The notes under the pieces: generated by a model
Told to the model about the DNA's origin: nothing
The model's input: only the letters and a program-made list of their open reading frames with translations
The model's database searches: none
Translations under genes and position numbers: made by a program
Source of the DNA: Gordonia alkanivorans NBRC 16433
Lineage (GTDB): Bacteria; Actinomycetota; Actinomycetes; Mycobacteriales; Mycobacteriaceae
Direction of reading: 5' to 3'
DNA length: 64,000 nucleotides
Assembly (NCBI RefSeq): GCF_000225505.1
Contig: NZ_BACI01000050.1
Location: forward strand, 62,001 to 126,000
Part shown: piece by piece, positions 17,801-25,353 of the stretch
Numbering within the stretch: position 1 is the stretch's first letter
Layout of the letters: the number at the start of each line of letters is the position of its first letter

Positions 17801-18655
17801 GGCGAGGCCGGCTTCGATGCGTCCGCCGGCGAGGCGAACCGGGGCGGTGATGACCTCGCGGAGCTGGGTACGCGTCATCTCCGAGACGATCACGCAGCGG
17901 TGCTGCCAGGCATCCGCCAGCACCGGGTACTTCACACACTGGCTGAAGAAGTCCGCGCGTATGCCGACCACCACGACGGTGTCGGCGGCGAGTTCCTCGA
18001 CCTCGCGCATCGTCGTCGCCCGCAGTTCGTCTTCGAGCGAGAAGACGTTCTCGAACTGGTCGATGACGATGACCGCGTCGTTCTCGCCGTCGACCGGCGG
18101 CGCGATGGAGAGACCGTCCGGGATGATCTCGGCGAGACGCGGGGTCGAGATCCGCGGATCGCGGGCCAGGCCGGCACGCAGCAACGACGACTTGCCCGAC
18201 CCCGACACCCCGGTGACGACGACGAGCCGGGAGGCCGGCGACAGTGGCGCGGACTCCGAGCCGGCGGCGAGGATCGTGTCGACAAGCGTGCCGACGAGGT
18301 CGTCGCGTCCGAAGTAGAGCTCACTGTCGGCGGCGGTGAGGGTCGCCAGTCCGGCGTATGGGCGGGCGTGCTGGGCGGGCGGCTCCGGGGTCCCGGGCGC
18401 GTTCTGGCTCAGATGGCTGTCCCACAGTTCTTTCCACCGGGGAATCGTGAGGACGTCGGTGACGCCTGCGGCCACCGCGCGGGATGTCAGCCAGACGAGG
18501 AGAGGCTCGACGGTCGCGAAGTCGCGGGGGAGATGGCGGCCGTTGCGCCAGTCGCTGATCCGTTGCGCGGAGACCTTGGCCCGGGCCGCCGACGCTCGGA
18601 GGGTAGGGCGCCCCGCTTGCACGAAAAGGCGCGCGAGCGCTTCACCAAAATCCAC
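14885..18655 (-). CDS. HTH - STAND NTPase - TM - WD40 repeat protein
   Basis: The 1256-residue protein has several modules. Residues ~5-50 form a helix-turn-helix (ASAARAKVSAQRISDWRNGR). Residues ~110-420 form a STAND-type NTPase with Walker A GVSGSGKSS (149-157) and Walker B VIVIDQFENVF (195-205). One membrane helix lies at ~506-528. Residues ~594-1240 hold about 14 WD40 repeats, enough for two seven-bladed propellers. STAND proteins use NTP-driven assembly to switch a response when a repeat sensor binds a target. Here the NTPase would be cytoplasmic and the propellers outside if the single helix spans the membrane. The start is GTG at 18655 with GGAG upstream. The function is unknown; signalling, developmental control or phage sensing are options. 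Confidence 0.85.
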   Translation of the reverse strand: MDFGEALARLFVQAGRPTLRASAARAKVSAQRISDWRNGRHLPRDFATVEPLLVWLTSRAVAAGVTDVLTIPRWKELWDSHLSQNAPGTPEPPAQHARPYAGLATLTAADSELYFGRDDLVGTLVDTILAAGSESAPLSPASRLVVVTGVSGSGKSSLLRAGLARDPRISTPRLAEIIPDGLSIAPPVDGENDAVIVIDQFENVFSLEDELRATTMREVEELAADTVVVVGIRADFFSQCVKYPVLADAWQHRCVIVSEMTRTQLREVITAPVRLAGGRIEAGLADVMITDLYEASTVGDRAGRLPLLAHVLQATWARRSGNRMTLSGYRATGGIARAVADTAEAAWEAIAPEHRDLARAVLLSLVHVGPAGIALRVPLSTSTIGSRFPPEVSAVIDEFAQARLLTVSAESVMLVHDVVLTAWPRLATWIADDSDTHVWWQQLDADTRSWVANGRSRSFLYTGSRLDDAKSHREALRSNYVHLLSRENDEFLDSAVAMQRRRRLLQLGAVSVIVILAIAASIIAVFGFRQAHDLRQQRNAAERAALLSHIDSMEHSNPSLAARLLLVAHQLYPDDPTVVGHLRGAATSPLATQVTGHTGPVYDLAFDRTGRYLASASGDRTVRVWEGTDATPQYREVATLHGFGNYVTSTAFHPNRPLLASSSGDGAVRMWDLSDPRRPALRETASLGRGTVYMARFSADGRTLAASSDDGSITVFAVSPTGTLLQTAVLRGHSAAARTLSFSPDGRLLASGGDDRVVRLWTTGPDPAPLGEPVTGFPSITHAVAFSPDSRSLAVTGDSPNAQLWDVSKPLSPRPLSTSLPTATAGSWSIAFDPTGSQVASARADGMVRVWNTTNPASPTAQWALQTASEQGSVRTFSATFDPTGDRLVSGRSDGTIDVWSLPDRSVPDRGGTISGVATDPAQRILATVGSDTTLNVWTLDDGEMSLRSRTPIQRRVSDHPRVSVNERGTLAATANNNGGLVELWDIGDPDAPRAAARLPVSTRYSFPVAFAPTGDVLATGDTDTTIALWNTADPTSPRRIGASLRGPADLIRSVAFSPDGTRVAVTSDDKRVYLYDLESGNPDPVTVISDDAPVTQAAFDDDGEVLVVAARDLSTWRLPATHTDGEPELIDRHEDMFANTLSMSPNRIAVGTSTHDLISFALADDGTLGDRQAVGTLLDSTDTTTTWQVPVRLPADDEIIAGGDTTGNVYVHTLDVPDAREWICGTSTPMTEEQRSTYLPHASLRSDCDATVSGS

Positions 18656-18751
18656 TCACCCGACTCCACGCTCAGACCGCACGACTGATCGACCGATCCA
18701 TCATGCGACAGGTGACCCCGGTGCGCCACCGTCGGAGGGCAAAGGTGGCGA

Positions 18752-18785
18752 CGGACACGTCCGGATCCGGATTCGGATGTGTCCG
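18752..18785. promoter_or_regulatory. 12-bp inverted repeat upstream of the STAND gene
   Basis: CGGACACGTCCG and CGGATGTGTCCG flank a 10-base centre (11 of 12 pairs perfect, the other a G-T pair in RNA). It lies about 97 bp before the STAND gene start and is not followed by a T-run, so an operator or RNA hairpin is more likely than a terminator. Confidence 0.45.
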
Positions 18786-19084
18786 GTCCGGATAGTCCGT
18801 TTGCCGCCTGACCTCGGTGTTCGCCCCTCGATCCGGAACGGGGCTGTACTCCGGACGCGGGGTGGGGTCTCCTGGGTGGGCGTTCCTGACGGGGGTCGGG
18901 AGCGTAAGGATGCGTTGGTCGCAGGACACACGGAGGTGTTCTCAGGCACTGCCCGTCGGGGGCTGTGTGTCGTCCGGCCCACGCAACCGGGCGGGTGCCG
19001 GAACACCGGGTCGATGGGGGTCGGCCGGAGCCGGCACCCGCTTCCCCTCTTCCTCTCCCGGCTTCAACCGCCTCGTCGGCTCAC

Positions 19085-19090
19085 TAGGAT
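19085..19090 (+). promoter_or_regulatory. Leaderless -10 box of the winged-helix gene
   Basis: TAGGAT, 6 bases, then the ATG at 19097. The box and spacer are identical to those of the RidA-like gene. Confidence 0.6.
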
Positions 19091-19096
19091 CGCGGC

Positions 19097-20299
19097 ATGC
19101 CAGTGCGCCCCCGGATCACCGACACCACGCGCCGGTCCCGGCTGATGCGCCGCATGCACCTCGACGCCGCGTCGCGAGCAGGGTCCGCCGTCGACGTTGC
19201 CGCGACGATGGTCGGTCTCCACGCCACCACCCCGTCGACGGTCTACCTGTCCGCGTGGGCGCGCGTCGACGGTCTGGCCCGCGCCGACATCGACACCGCG
19301 CTCTACGACGACCGGACCCTCGTCAAACACCTCGCGATGCGCCGGACCCTCTTCGCCTTCCCCCGCGACGTCCTCGCCGAGGCGATCGGTGCGCTCGGGC
19401 CCCGGATCTCTGCCTCCGAGCGCACCAACATGCTTCGCGATCTCCGCCGCAGTCCCGACGTCGACGACCCGGAGGGCTGGATCGAGACCGCGCGGGACGC
19501 GGTCCTCACCGAACTCGCCGGCGGTGAATCGCTCACGTCGACCGAGCTCCGCGCCCGGCTGCCCGTCCTGGAGGGCTCGATCACCTTCGGCGAGGGCAAG
19601 TCGTGGGCGGGGAAGAGCCATTTCGGACCGCGAGTGCTGAACATGCTCGACGCTTCCGGAGACATCGTCCGCGGACCCAACCGATTCGACTGGCACCTGT
19701 CCCGTCCGGCGTGGACGTCGATGAAGGTGTGGCTCGGCGAGACCCCGGACGCGCCGAGTGTGCACGACGGCCACCGGGCGCTCGTCCAACGCTGGGTGCG
19801 CACCTACGGACCGGGGACCGAGACCGATCTCGTGTGGTGGCTCGGTTCCACCAAGACCGCGGTGCGAGCCGCCCTCGCCGACCTCGGCACCGTCGAGGTC
19901 GAACTGGACGGCGGCGGCGTCGGACACGTGCTGCCCGACGACCTCCCCGGCGAGGCCGATGACGAGGCCGGCGACCAGGACTGCGAACCGCAGGCGGTTC
20001 TGCTGCCCGAACTCGACCCCACCACGATGGGGTTCAAGGAGCGCGGCTTCTACCTCGGCGATCACGGTCCCGAGGTCTTCGACTCCGTCGGCAACGGCGG
20101 CCAGACCGCGTGGTGGGACGGCCGGATCGTCGGCGGCTGGTATCGCCGGGATGACAACTCGATCGCGATCCACCCGCTCGAGCCCCTGCCCGCCGACGCC
20201 CGGAGAAAGCTCGGCGCGCGGGCCGAGGAGCTCGCGGCGTGGCTCGGCGGCGGCTCCATGAAGATCGGGTACGCCGCGCCGTACATGCGGCGGCGTTGA
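19097..20299 (+). CDS. Winged-helix DNA-binding protein, AlkZ/HTH_42 family
   Basis: The 400-residue protein belongs to the HTH_42 family, which includes the DNA glycosylases AlkZ and YcaQ. Family features are the N-terminal R.RMHLDAA segment, the region TPSTVYLSAWAR, the stretch FAFPRDVL, and a C-terminal winged domain ending MGFKERGFYL ... GGWYRRDD. The catalytic Q-x-Q (or Q-x-D) motif of characterised glycosylases is replaced here by His-Ala-Thr (VGLHATTP), so base-excision activity cannot be assumed. It has its own leaderless promoter. Confidence 0.78.
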   Translation: MPVRPRITDTTRRSRLMRRMHLDAASRAGSAVDVAATMVGLHATTPSTVYLSAWARVDGLARADIDTALYDDRTLVKHLAMRRTLFAFPRDVLAEAIGALGPRISASERTNMLRDLRRSPDVDDPEGWIETARDAVLTELAGGESLTSTELRARLPVLEGSITFGEGKSWAGKSHFGPRVLNMLDASGDIVRGPNRFDWHLSRPAWTSMKVWLGETPDAPSVHDGHRALVQRWVRTYGPGTETDLVWWLGSTKTAVRAALADLGTVEVELDGGGVGHVLPDDLPGEADDEAGDQDCEPQAVLLPELDPTTMGFKERGFYLGDHGPEVFDSVGNGGQTAWWDGRIVGGWYRRDDNSIAIHPLEPLPADARRKLGARAEELAAWLGGGSMKIGYAAPYMRRR

Positions 20300-20373
20300 G
20301 TCGAGGCGATGAGTTGGGCTCCGAGTCGCGGTCTGTCTCTGCAGAACACCCGTATCGATCGAAAGGCGCCGCG

Positions 20374-21060
20374 ATGAGCGATCAACTCCCACCCGTGACC
20401 GACCACGACACCTGGGCGAAGGCCCTCGCGGAACTGCGGGTCCGCGAGAAGGCGGCCACGCGCGAACTCGACGCGATCGCGGCGCAGCGGCGGCGGCTGC
20501 CGATGGTCGAGATGCCCGACCACACCCTGACCGGACCCGACGGGCCGATCCGTCTCGTGGACGTCTTCGACGGGCGCTCCCAGCTGATCGTCTACAACCA
20601 CATGTGGTCTCCCGGCGAGACCTATCAGTGCCCGGGGTGCACCGGGTACACGACTCAGTTCAGTCGACTCGACTACCTGGCCGACTACGACGCCCGGTTC
20701 GTGATCATCACCCACGGCCCGATCGAGGAGGCACTTGCCTACAAGAAGCGCGTCGGTAACCGCATGGACTGGTACTCGTCGGCGGGCACGACGTTCTCCG
20801 CCGACGTCGGCGCGGGGCCCGGCGAGGGATTCGCGATCAACGTCTTCCTCCGCGACGGTGACAAGGTCTACCGCACGTGGCACACGACCGGCCGCGGCAC
20901 CGAGCAGCTCGGGTTCACGTTCGGGCTTCTCGACGTCCTCCCGTGGGGGCGTCAGGAGGAATGGCAGGACTCACCCGACGGCTGGCCCCAGAGCCCCACG
21001 TACTCGCGCTGGCGTGACTCGGAGGCCATCGCCGGCGCCTACGGAGATCCCACCGCGTGA
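20374..21060 (+). CDS. DUF899 thioredoxin-like protein
   Basis: The 228-residue protein of the DUF899 family has a thioredoxin-like fold with the segment YNHMWSPGE followed by CPGCTGYT, a CxxC pair in the position expected for a redox centre. It also shows GTEQLGFTFGLLDVLPWGRQEEW, a family signature. The exact reaction is not known. The ATG at 20374 is preceded by GAAAGG as ribosome-binding site. It stands 91 bp before phoP on the same strand. Confidence 0.82.
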   Translation: MSDQLPPVTDHDTWAKALAELRVREKAATRELDAIAAQRRRLPMVEMPDHTLTGPDGPIRLVDVFDGRSQLIVYNHMWSPGETYQCPGCTGYTTQFSRLDYLADYDARFVIITHGPIEEALAYKKRVGNRMDWYSSAGTTFSADVGAGPGEGFAINVFLRDGDKVYRTWHTTGRGTEQLGFTFGLLDVLPWGRQEEWQDSPDGWPQSPTYSRWRDSEAIAGAYGDPTA

Positions 21061-21090
21061 GGTTTCACCGATCGAACCGCAGGTCGGCAC

Positions 21091-21108
21091 TCACAGGAAC
21101 CTCCCAGC
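21091..21108 (+). promoter_or_regulatory. Candidate PhoP box upstream of phoP
   Basis: TCACAGG-AACC-TCCCAGC matches the mycobacterial PhoP direct repeat TCACAGC-N4-TCACAGC with one mismatch per half-site and exact spacing. It ends 43 bp before the phoP start, consistent with autoregulation. The 11-mer TCACAGGAACC recurs before the glycosyltransferase operon at 29484. Confidence 0.65.
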
Positions 21109-21151
21109 GTCCGGACAGTGAGGTCCCAGGCCCCTCTGGAACAGTGGAAGA

Positions 21152-21874
21152 GTGACCAGACCGGCCCAGGACGACGCAACCCGAGGAGCGAAGGTGCTCG
21201 TCGTCGACGACGAGGAGAACATCCGCGAGCTGCTGTCGGTGTCGCTGAAGTTCCAGGGATACGACGTCGAGACGGCCGCCGACGGACCGGCGGCGATCGA
21301 CAGGTGCCGGAGCCGCAAGCCCGACGTGCTGATCCTCGACGTGATGATGCCGGGCATGGACGGTTTCGGACTGCTGCGCCGTCTCCGCGCGGACGGGGTC
21401 GAGGCGCCCGCCCTGTTCCTGTCGGCCCGCGACTCGGTCGAGGACAAGGTCAACGGCCTGACGATCGGCGGTGACGACTACGTCACCAAGCCGTTCAGCC
21501 TCGAAGAAGTCGTCGCCCGGTTGCAGGTGTTGCTGCGCCGCAGTGGTTTCGGCGAAGCGGAGCAGTCCTCGTCCCGGATCACCTTCGCCGACATCGAACT
21601 CGACGACGAGACGCACGAGGTCTTCAAGGCGGGGCAACCGGTCCAGCTCTCGCCGACCGAGTTCACCTTGCTGCGGTACTTCATGGTCAACGCGGGGACG
21701 GTGCTGTCCAAACCCCGCATCCTCGACCACGTCTGGAACTACGACTTCGGCGGCGAGGTCAACGTCGTGGAGTCCTATGTCTCCTACCTGCGTCGCAAAC
21801 TCGACAACGGCGAGCGGCGCCTCATCCACACCCTGCGCGGCGTCGGCTATGTGATGCGCGAGCCGCGCGACTGA
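21152..21874 (+). CDS. phoP: Response regulator PhoP
   Basis: The 240-residue OmpR-type regulator has a receiver domain with phospho-acceptor Asp63 in LILDVMMPGMDG, followed by a winged-helix domain (LSPTEFTLLRYF, VNVVESYVSYLRRK). Segments such as LLSVSLKFQGYDVET and DDYVTKPFSLEEVVARL are near-identical to my memory of M. tuberculosis PhoP, so orthology is likely. The start is GTG at 21152. The stop overlaps the phoR ATG by one base (TGATG). A PhoP-like box upstream suggests autoregulation. Confidence 0.92.
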   Translation: MTRPAQDDATRGAKVLVVDDEENIRELLSVSLKFQGYDVETAADGPAAIDRCRSRKPDVLILDVMMPGMDGFGLLRRLRADGVEAPALFLSARDSVEDKVNGLTIGGDDYVTKPFSLEEVVARLQVLLRRSGFGEAEQSSSRITFADIELDDETHEVFKAGQPVQLSPTEFTLLRYFMVNAGTVLSKPRILDHVWNYDFGGEVNVVESYVSYLRRKLDNGERRLIHTLRGVGYVMREPRD

Positions 21875-23316
21875 TGGCTGCGTCCGAAGTCCGCAGGCGC
21901 GGTGTGCCACTGCGGCTCTCCCTGGTCGCTCTCACGCTTGCGCTCGTGGTCGTCGGGTTGCTGGCCTCGGGAGTGGCGGTCACGTCGTCGATGCGGCAGG
22001 ACCTGATCTCGCGCACGGACGAGGGTCTCGTGAACGCCACGCGCACGTGGGCCGATCCACGCTCGCCGGCCAACGATCCGCGTCCCGGCCCGCCGGGGCC
22101 GCGTCGTCCGCCGTCGCCGTACTACGTGGAGTCGACTTTCCGGGGTCCGGCCGGCATCTCGGCGACCAACGTCTACAACCAGTTCGACCATGCGCCGAAC
22201 CTCGACGGGGTCACCGGCGACAACGTCGGCCCGGTCACCGTCGGATCGGTGGAGCCGCACGGACCACGCTGGCGGGTGATCAAGCGCAGCAACATGTTCG
22301 GCACGACGACCGTGGCCACCCCGATGACCGACATCGACGCCACGATCAGTCGGCTCATCTGGTTGCAGTTCGCCATCGGTGCCATCGTCGTGGTCCTCAT
22401 CGGGTTGCTCAGCTATCTGCTCGTGCGGACCAGTCTCCGGCCCCTGCGCAGGGTCGAGGAGACCGCACACGCGATCGCGGCGGGCGACCTCACGCGTCGA
22501 GTTCCGTTGGCGGCTCCCAACACCGAGGTCGGCAGTCTGTCGGTTTCGCTGAACACCATGCTCGGCCAGATCCAGCAGGCCTTCGCGACCACCGCGGCGT
22601 CGGAGCGTCAAGCCCGCGCCTCCGAGGAGGAGATGCGGCGCTTCGTCGCCGACGCGAGCCACGAACTCCGCACTCCGTTGACGTCGATCAAGGGCTTCGC
22701 CGAACTGTATTCGCAGGGCGGGGTCTCCGACGTCTCCGATGCGATGCGCCGGATCAACGACGAGGCCGGTCGGATGAACCTGCTCGTCGAGGACCTGCTG
22801 ATGCTGGCACGCCTCGACGCGCAGCGCCCCCTCGCGACGGCACCCGTCGACCTACTCGGCCTGGCCGCCGAGGCCGTCGCGTCCGCGCGCGTTGGCGCTC
22901 CCGAACGCGACATCCGGCTCGAGGTGACGACCGGTGACCATCCGCCGCTGGTCTCCGGCGACGGGCCGCGGCTGCTGCAGGTGCTCCGCAACCTGATCGG
23001 CAACGCGATCAACCACACGTCGGCCGAGGCGTCGATCACGGTCGGGGTGTCGGTCGAGGCCGACTCCGGCGGCACGTTGGAGGCGGTGCTGAGGGTCGCC
23101 GACACCGGACCGGGGCTGACCGCAGAGGATGCGCAACACGTCTTCGAGCGGTTCTACCGTGGCGACCAGTCACGCCACCGGGGTTCCGGCGGCGGAAACG
23201 GTCTGGGGCTGTCCATCGTTGCCGCGCTGGTCGAAGCGCACGGCGGACGGGTCGGCGTCGAGTCGACGTCCGGCGAGGGCGCGACCTTCTGGGTGCGACT
23301 GCCGCTCCTCAGCTGA
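21874..23316 (+). CDS. phoR: Sensor histidine kinase PhoR
   Basis: The 480-residue sensor has a TM helix near residues 15-37, an extracytoplasmic Pro-rich sensor loop, a second TM helix near 160-185, HAMP, and the dimerisation box ASHELRTPLTSIKGF with the phospho-His. N, G1 and G2 boxes follow in NLIGNAINHT, DTGPGL and GNGLGLSIV. It is the partner of the upstream PhoP, with a one-base stop/start overlap. It overlaps the convergent restriction enzyme gene by 8 bp. Confidence 0.92.
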   Translation: MAASEVRRRGVPLRLSLVALTLALVVVGLLASGVAVTSSMRQDLISRTDEGLVNATRTWADPRSPANDPRPGPPGPRRPPSPYYVESTFRGPAGISATNVYNQFDHAPNLDGVTGDNVGPVTVGSVEPHGPRWRVIKRSNMFGTTTVATPMTDIDATISRLIWLQFAIGAIVVVLIGLLSYLLVRTSLRPLRRVEETAHAIAAGDLTRRVPLAAPNTEVGSLSVSLNTMLGQIQQAFATTAASERQARASEEEMRRFVADASHELRTPLTSIKGFAELYSQGGVSDVSDAMRRINDEAGRMNLLVEDLLMLARLDAQRPLATAPVDLLGLAAEAVASARVGAPERDIRLEVTTGDHPPLVSGDGPRLLQVLRNLIGNAINHTSAEASITVGVSVEADSGGTLEAVLRVADTGPGLTAEDAQHVFERFYRGDQSRHRGSGGGNGLGLSIVAALVEAHGGRVGVESTSGEGATFWVRLPLLS

Positions 23317-24151
23317 TCAATCGTCGCAACCTCGCGAACTCGGCCACGTCGGTGCGGAACCGGTCGAGCGTGACGAGGGTGTACATGCCGTCGATCTGGC
23401 GGGTGGCCCAGAGCTGGTGGATGCGTCGGAGGTCGGATTGCCGTGATTTCCAGCCGATTCCGTCGATCACCGCGAGCACGAGCTGCGTCGGGAGACGGAC
23501 CTCGGCCATCTCCTCGATCTCGCGCACGGCGTCGGTGAGCTTCGAGCCGGTCGAGTCGAATCCCTTGGCGGCCACCACGATGTCGGCGGAGTTCGGATCG
23601 CCCACGATGAGGTCGGCGGGGGCGGTGCGTCCGTTGCGGCCGACGAATCGTGATCGCGTCGTGTAATTGAGGTCGAGATCGCGTGCGATGTCCTCGATCT
23701 CGTCCTCGATGCGACGGCCCGACGCGCCGGCACGGGTCGCGGTGGCACGGGTTCCGGCGCGCGCCACGAGGATGTCGGCGAAGGTGTAGGTGCGTTCCAG
23801 CTGGGTGCGGAGCATCCGGACGAGGTCGAATTCCGCGTCGAGCCAGGTCACCAGGTCGACGGGCTGGGTGCGTGCCAGTCCGTGCCAGCCGCTGGTGTCG
23901 AACCGGTCGCGCAACGCGTTCTTGAGCTTCTCCTGCGACAATCCGACCGCGAGCCCGAGCACCGGGACGTCGTTGGGATTGTCGCGTACCCACGCGGCGA
24001 GTCCGGTGATGTCGGTGTCGAGGAGACCGCCGAGACTCCCGGTGGCCTCCACGATCCGCTCGGCCTCCGGCGTGGAGGCGGTAGGGTCGACGTGAGAGGT
24101 CAACCGTCCCAACGACTTCAGATAATCCTCGAAGTCAACTGCGTCACTCAT
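23309..24151 (-). CDS. Probable type II restriction endonuclease, DpnII/MboI-like
   Basis: The 280-residue protein resembles DpnII-type nucleases in its C-terminal half. PADLIVGD is followed by DIVVAAKGF, with the Asp and Lys spacing of a PD-(D/E)xK site. It then shows GSKLTDAVREI and VIDGIGWKSRQSDL, patterns I associate with this group. The acidic residue normally before the catalytic Lys is replaced by Ala (A-A-K), which is a deviation. It starts 10 bp after a DNA adenine methyltransferase gene on the same strand, the usual M-then-R order. The target sequence is unknown. Confidence 0.65.
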   Translation of the reverse strand: MSDAVDFEDYLKSLGRLTSHVDPTASTPEAERIVEATGSLGGLLDTDITGLAAWVRDNPNDVPVLGLAVGLSQEKLKNALRDRFDTSGWHGLARTQPVDLVTWLDAEFDLVRMLRTQLERTYTFADILVARAGTRATATRAGASGRRIEDEIEDIARDLDLNYTTRSRFVGRNGRTAPADLIVGDPNSADIVVAAKGFDSTGSKLTDAVREIEEMAEVRLPTQLVLAVIDGIGWKSRQSDLRRIHQLWATRQIDGMYTLVTLDRFRTDVAEFARLRRLIS

Positions 24152-24161
24152 GTGCTCGGCG

Positions 24162-25262
24162 TCAGTCCCGTCCGATGAACAGGAACTCGCTGACGTCGCG
24201 GCGAGTGGCCGCGGCGTGCGTGCCGAAGCTGTACTTGTGGTCGATGGCGATCACCTCGACCGAGGGTTTGACCTTGCCGAGGAGGTCGACGATCCGGTCC
24301 TTGCCCGGCAACGCGTTCGACGAATACGACAGCACGATCGCGCCCGCGTCCTCGAAGTGTTCGAACGTCCGCAGCAGCGCGTCCTCGATCGTCCGCTTGT
24401 AGGCGAACGGCGTGAAGCGCTTGGGCAGCTTCTTGGTCTTGGTGTTCTCCATGATGGTCATCCCGCGCCAGTACGCGGAGAGGCCCTCCAGGAAGTGATA
24501 GCGCTTGATGTAGTCGTTGTCGTCGGTGGGCGGCGCGTACGGGGGGTCGAGGTAGACGAGATCCGGCGGCGCCGACCACGGCAGGGCGAGGTCGAAGATG
24601 TCGCCCTGGACGCTCCGACTGCTGCAGCCGTTGCTGAACACCGTGCCGTTGTAGTCGGCGGCCGCGCGCAACCGGAAGTGGTCGCGCAGCGACATCGTGA
24701 GGTCGCGGCGCCCATCGGCATAGCGGGTGGAGTCGGTGAAGGTGAACACCCCGCGCGGCTGCTTGCGTGCGGCGGAGAGGACCAGCGCGGAGATGGCCAG
24801 GTCGCGGCGGTAGCCGCGCAGCGCGTCGATGTGCGACCACGCCGAGTCGAGGAATGTGCGGTCCTCGGCGGTGAAGTACAGGCCGTCGAAGGTGCGGGAG
24901 ATGTAGTCGCGGTCGTCGGCGGCCGGCCCGCAGATCTGCTCGACGAGCTCCGGCTCGAGGCGGACGCTCGAATTAGCCACCGACGCACGCGTGATGACAT
25001 GCGGGAAGTGGAGGAAGTCGTTGCTGAGAACCTCGAATCCCTGCGCCTTCAGCAGGTACGACACCACTCCCGACCCGGAGAAGGCGTCGACCGCCGTCGA
25101 CCCGCCGATCTCGGCGAAGGTGCGTTCGAGGTGGGGGAGCAGCCGGTACTTCGACCCCATGTATCGCAACCGCGGAAAGCGCTGAGCGCGGGCCAGGACG
25201 TCGCTGGATCCGACAGGTCTGCCGGTGCTGCGTCCCGGTCGGGAGGATTCTGGCCCACTCAC
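24162..25262 (-). CDS. D12-class DNA adenine-N6 methyltransferase
   Basis: The 366-residue protein has the D12-class order: RYMGSKYRLLPHL at the N-terminus, the SAM-binding motif I DAFSGSGVVSYLL, then the catalytic motif IV DPPYAPPTDDNDY and IVLSYSS near the end. These enzymes methylate adenine in short palindromes and protect against a cognate nuclease. The partner gene lies 10 bp downstream. The start is uncertain: GTG at 25262 is preferred because it leaves a normal N-terminus before RYMGSKY, while ATG at 25160 would cut into the first motif. It is divergent from the HIT gene. Confidence 0.85.
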   Translation of the reverse strand: MSGPESSRPGRSTGRPVGSSDVLARAQRFPRLRYMGSKYRLLPHLERTFAEIGGSTAVDAFSGSGVVSYLLKAQGFEVLSNDFLHFPHVITRASVANSSVRLEPELVEQICGPAADDRDYISRTFDGLYFTAEDRTFLDSAWSHIDALRGYRRDLAISALVLSAARKQPRGVFTFTDSTRYADGRRDLTMSLRDHFRLRAAADYNGTVFSNGCSSRSVQGDIFDLALPWSAPPDLVYLDPPYAPPTDDNDYIKRYHFLEGLSAYWRGMTIMENTKTKKLPKRFTPFAYKRTIEDALLRTFEHFEDAGAIVLSYSSNALPGKDRIVDLLGKVKPSVEVIAIDHKYSFGTHAAATRRDVSEFLFIGRD

Positions 25263-25340
25263 ACCGAAAAGAATGTCATGGACCCCCGACAGCGCCGTGG
25301 AGAACACGGTTGCGTCCTCGGTGCCGAACCCCACAACATC

Positions 25341-25346
25341 TAGACT
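25341..25346 (+). promoter_or_regulatory. Leaderless -10 box of the HIT gene
   Basis: TAGACT, 7 bases, then the ATG at 25354. Confidence 0.55.
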
Positions 25347-25353
25347 CGGGCCC

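Larger units (their letters stand above)
18656..19096. other. 441-bp intergenic region with a palindrome
   Basis: No convincing gene is present. Short open frames here lack ribosome-binding sites and plausible composition. The segment holds the STAND gene promoter region on one side, a cluster of CCGGAT repeats around 18760-18796, the 34-bp inverted repeat at 18752-18785, and the leaderless promoter of the winged-helix gene at its right end. Confidence 0.6.

Noticed and set aside
18752-18785. Inverted repeat as a transcription terminator
   Set aside because: No T-run follows on either strand, and no gene ends toward it. An operator or leader hairpin is the better reading.
18701-19006. A 101-codon minus-strand frame in the intergenic region
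   Set aside because: It has no ribosome-binding site, repetitive Arg/Ile/Thr composition (GHIRIRIRTCP) that follows from the CCGGAT repeats, and no resemblance to known proteins.
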